From Nanobdellati archaeon (GTDB taxonomy: Archaea; EX4484-52; GLR71), in NCBI GenBank assembly GCA_019429005.1, contig JAHYJR010000002.1, positions 1 through 64,000 of the forward strand: a DNA stretch of 64,000 bases, written 5' to 3'. Positions 61,296 through 64,000 of this stretch are shown here, piece by piece. The position numbers and the translations under genes are program-made. The first letter of the stretch is position 1, and each line of letters begins with the position of its first letter. Under the pieces are notes generated by a model. That model searched no databases, was not told where the DNA came from, and was given only the letters and a program-made list of their open reading frames with translations.

Positions 61296-62240
61296 TCACT
61301 TCATCAAAGACAACATATGAATTCTTTTAACCATATTCGGATGAGTACTCATCAGTTCCATAAACTTATCAGATTGTGTTATTGAGACTTTCCTATTTCT
61401 TATAGCTCTAAGTTCTCGCTCATCAATATCACCACTTCCATCAGTATCAACTAATTTTAACTCCGTAAGTTCTCGTGATGCACGAGACGGATCATTTGCA
61501 AAAAATGCTTTCATACCCTCAACATGCTTAAGTTCTGCCTTTGAAACTCTTGCACTACCATAAACAAGTTTAAATAAAGCTGATGCAAGTGCAGTTGGCT
61601 TATTACCGAGTTCAACACTACCTAAATCTGCATAATATTCACGTACTCTTGATGCATATAATACTATTAAATTAGTAAGTAAATAGATACCAAATGCAGC
61701 AATACCTATTGCAATAGTATTACCTCTATCCCTATCACCAGAAAACATAAAATTCCATGCTAAATACCACGCAATCATAGGTACTACGCTTATAAGTGTT
61801 ATAACAAGAACATCTCTATTCTTTATATGACTGATTTCATGCCCAATCACAGCCCTAAGCTCGTCCTCACTCAAAAGCTCAAGTATACCGTTTGTAACGC
61901 AAACTCTACTATCTGTCATCCAACGTCCAAATGCAAACGCATTAGGGATATTCATATTTGAAATACCTACTTTTGGTTTAGGAATACCTGCTTTTTTAGA
62001 TAATTCTTCAACCATTTTATGAAGCTCAGGATTTTCTGTTTTTGATACATATTTGATTTTCATAGACCATTCGACAATTTTAGGGCCAATCATATACTGT
62101 ACAAACATCATTACAGTTGCAAGAACTGCATAAAAAACAAAATTACCTATACCTAAATAAGCACCAGCAAGAGTCATAAGCGTATATAATATTGCAAAAA
62201 GAACAGTCATTACGCCATACATTTTAAGTTGAAGCCACAT
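61296..62240 (-). CDS. htpX: Protease HtpX homolog (M48 metalloprotease)
   Basis: 314 residues. AVIGHEISHIKNRDVL holds the HExxH zinc site (about residue 134) and YASRVREYYADLGSVEL the third ligand (ExxxD region). Two N-terminal and two central helices place the catalytic part on the cytosolic membrane face. HtpX degrades damaged membrane proteins. ATG 62240 follows GTGAT by 4 nt. The D-G-S-G-D-I-D-E stretch near the C-terminus resembles an EF-hand-like loop, an unusual addition for HtpX. Confidence 0.93.
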   Translation of the reverse strand: MWLQLKMYGVMTVLFAILYTLMTLAGAYLGIGNFVFYAVLATVMMFVQYMIGPKIVEWSMKIKYVSKTENPELHKMVEELSKKAGIPKPKVGISNMNIPNAFAFGRWMTDSRVCVTNGILELLSEDELRAVIGHEISHIKNRDVLVITLISVVPMIAWYLAWNFMFSGDRDRGNTIAIGIAAFGIYLLTNLIVLYASRVREYYADLGSVELGNKPTALASALFKLVYGSARVSKAELKHVEGMKAFFANDPSRASRELTELKLVDTDGSGDIDERELRAIRNRKVSITQSDKFMELMSTHPNMVKRIHMLSLMK

Positions 62241-62340
62241 AATAATCACTAAATATTATATGAAAACATTAATTTAAAAGGTTTTCTAAAGGAAATATTT
62301 TATACAAGGATTCAAGTAATCCATTAATCCCATAAAAACA

Positions 62341-64000
62341 TCAATCAAAATACGCATTCAGAACATACTGCTCAACCATACGGTGCGTATTGAAGAAAGA
62401 CGCATTAAAAGCAATAGCATGTTTCATTATATTCCGCCATTCTTTAGAATCATTATAATATTTAAAAATTATATTTTCTAATTTCTTATACATATCATCA
62501 GAATCTTCATGATTTGTATTTTCTTTTGGATTTCTGCACCCAATAGACCATCCTGTAACATTTTCAACATGACCTTCAAGCCACCAACCATCAAGAACAC
62601 TTAAGCTAGGTACACCATTATGGCATGCTTTCATTCCAGACGTGCCTGATGCTTCAAGAGGACGAAGAGGTGTATTTAACCATAAATCTCCACCAGCAAC
62701 TAGTATCTTTGCAGTCTCCATATTATAATTTTCAATATAAACAACTTTTATTGAATCTTTAAGATCTGTTACTTTTAAAAATATGTTCTTTATTATATCC
62801 TTTCCTGGCTGATCATTAGGATGCGCTTTTCCAGCATAAATTATTTGAAATGCACCAACATTTTTAGAAATATCAATCAATTTTTTAATATCTGTAAAAA
62901 GAAGATCTGCCCGTTTATATGTTGCACTCCTACGAGCAAAAACAATTGTAAATACATCAGGATCCATACCAACATTAGTCTTTTGATTTACAAAATCAAT
63001 AAGATCTTTTTTGGCATTTTCATGTGTTTCCCAAATCTTCTGTTTAGGTATATTTAATGCATATCGTAATGTAAATGGATCCTTTTGCCAACCAGGTATA
63101 AATCGATCATAAAGTTCTTTAAAATGTTTAGATGTCCATGTTGCTGAATGTACACCATTTGTTATTGAATCAATCATATAACCAGGAAACATTTGTCTTG
63201 AAATTTCTCCATGCTTTTTTGCAACACCATTTATATGTTTACTATAATCAAGTGCAAGATAAGTCAAATTAAGTGCACCGTCATGAAATAAAGGTTTCAT
63301 TTCATCAAAAGGTATAATTTCCCCAACTACAGATCTAACAAGATCTTCTGAAAACGTATCATGTCCAGCAGGCACAGGTGTATGTGTTGTAAAAACACAT
63401 TTATTCCTCACAGCTTCTCGTAATTTATTTCCAGTATGTTTAACTCTTTTTTTCCTAAGCAATTCAAGTATAAGAAGACTTGAATGACCCTCATTCATAT
63501 GATATTTTTTAATATTTGAATATCCTAATTTATCAAGAATACGAATACCGCCAATACCAAGTATAATCTCTTGACAAAGTCGATATTTATGATCGCCACC
63601 ATAAAGATAATCTGTGATATGCCTATCATTCTCAGCATTTTCTTCTAAATCAGTATCAAGAAAAATTACAGGCACTTGAAATTTATTCACACCTGTTACT
63701 TTGTATTTCCATGCTGTTACAGCAACTTCTCTTCCTTCAATAGTAACATAAATCTTTTTATTAAGTTTATTAAGCTGTTTTTCAGGTTCCCAAATCACGG
63801 GTTCTTCAGTTTGTATGCCCTGTTCATTGAGTTTTTGTAAAAAATAGCCTTTACGATACAATAATGTAATTGCGACAAGAGGTACATTCAAATCAGCACA
63901 ACTTTTTATGCTATCTCCTGCAAGTATACCAAGACCGCCACTATATGTCGGTATTTTTTCATCTAAACCGATTTCCATACTAAAATATGCAATTTTTCGT
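62341..64000 (-). CDS. Alpha-glucan (glycogen/maltodextrin) phosphorylase, 5' end outside the window
   Basis: At least 552 residues; the frame continues past ATG 63978 as KIAYFSMEIG to the right edge, so the start is missing. PTYSGGLGILAGD and HMNEGHSSLL are the substrate-side motifs. RPLEASGTSGMKACHNG carries the PLP lysine (about 446 from 63978) and VLDGWW follows. This short form (about 540-560 residues after the start) matches archaeal maltodextrin phosphorylases that release glucose-1-phosphate. Confidence 0.9.
   Translation of the reverse strand, partial: RKIAYFSMEIGLDEKIPTYSGGLGILAGDSIKSCADLNVPLVAITLLYRKGYFLQKLNEQGIQTEEPVIWEPEKQLNKLNKKIYVTIEGREVAVTAWKYKVTGVNKFQVPVIFLDTDLEENAENDRHITDYLYGGDHKYRLCQEIILGIGGIRILDKLGYSNIKKYHMNEGHSSLLILELLRKKRVKHTGNKLREAVRNKCVFTTHTPVPAGHDTFSEDLVRSVVGEIIPFDEMKPLFHDGALNLTYLALDYSKHINGVAKKHGEISRQMFPGYMIDSITNGVHSATWTSKHFKELYDRFIPGWQKDPFTLRYALNIPKQKIWETHENAKKDLIDFVNQKTNVGMDPDVFTIVFARRSATYKRADLLFTDIKKLIDISKNVGAFQIIYAGKAHPNDQPGKDIIKNIFLKVTDLKDSIKVVYIENYNMETAKILVAGGDLWLNTPLRPLEASGTSGMKACHNGVPSLSVLDGWWLEGHVENVTGWSIGCRNPKENTNHEDSDDMYKKLENIIFKYYNDSKEWRNIMKHAIAFNASFFNTHRMVEQYVLNAYFD

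Overview
This window reads as a piece of an AT-rich archaeal chromosome, most likely from a DPANN archaeon (Woesearchaeota/Pacearchaeota/Nanoarchaeota-like; the lineage is inferred). Archaeal markers are geranylgeranylglyceryl-phosphate (GGGP) synthase, geranylgeranyl reductase, aIF5A, ribosomal protein L10e, archaeal-type ValRS and GluRS, archaeal RNase J and a small histone-fold protein. The DPANN hint is a DNA primase in which the catalytic small subunit and the Fe-S part of the large subunit are one 461-residue chain. Many genes carry a GGTGAT/GTGAT ribosome-binding motif about 3-5 nt before the start codon. Others have a TATA box 20-30 bp before ATG and look leaderless.

Layout. 1-7,190: a broken helicase/transposase junction, small transport and enzyme genes, a MATE pump, tRNA-Leu(GAG) and decayed HIT and AlkD genes. 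7,290-13,255: dCTP deaminase and a membrane-lipid block (geranylgeranyl reductase, two adjacent GGGP synthase paralogs, an SDR enzyme, DUF116). 13,290-19,000: agmatinase, a dolichol-kinase-like enzyme, aIF5A, fused primase and a GAPOR-type tungsten oxidoreductase. 19,000-25,420: membrane proteins, a broken racemase, peptidase U32, a MinD-like ATPase and a sugar nucleotidyltransferase. 25,560-34,040: a protein of nine 46-residue repeats, a 17-bp DNA repeat array, a glycosyltransferase, PEP synthase and a degenerate PEP-synthase-like paralog with a Q/N-rich linker. 34,200-43,500: L10e, an orphan AAA ATPase, dCMP deaminase, DUF1512, histone-fold protein, MntP and ValRS. 43,600-50,750: regulators, transporters, rhomboid, a HAD protein lacking its nucleophile and a decayed ABC exporter. 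50,800-64,000: MEMO, RNase J, GluRS, unknown small proteins, a coiled-coil protein, HtpX and a glucan phosphorylase running off the right edge.

How the genes fit together. GAPOR, PEP synthase, glucan phosphorylase, the sugar nucleotidyltransferase and the glycosyltransferase suggest sugar and glucan metabolism with ferredoxin-linked glyceraldehyde-3-phosphate oxidation. The lipid block suggests the cell makes its own isoprenoid ether lipids.

Two features stand out. First, many accessory genes are broken (AlkD, HIT, racemase, methyltransferase, ABC exporter, two GNATs, one unknown), mostly by single-base deletions in short homopolymers and/or nonsense codons, while informational genes are intact. 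Second, three intact ORFs look like catalytically degenerate enzymes: the first GGGP synthase paralog, the second PEP synthase and the HAD protein. RNase J appears to start at AUU, placed 4 nt after a GGTGAT motif. Several transcription units end in hairpins that overlap or adjoin the stop codon and are followed by T runs.
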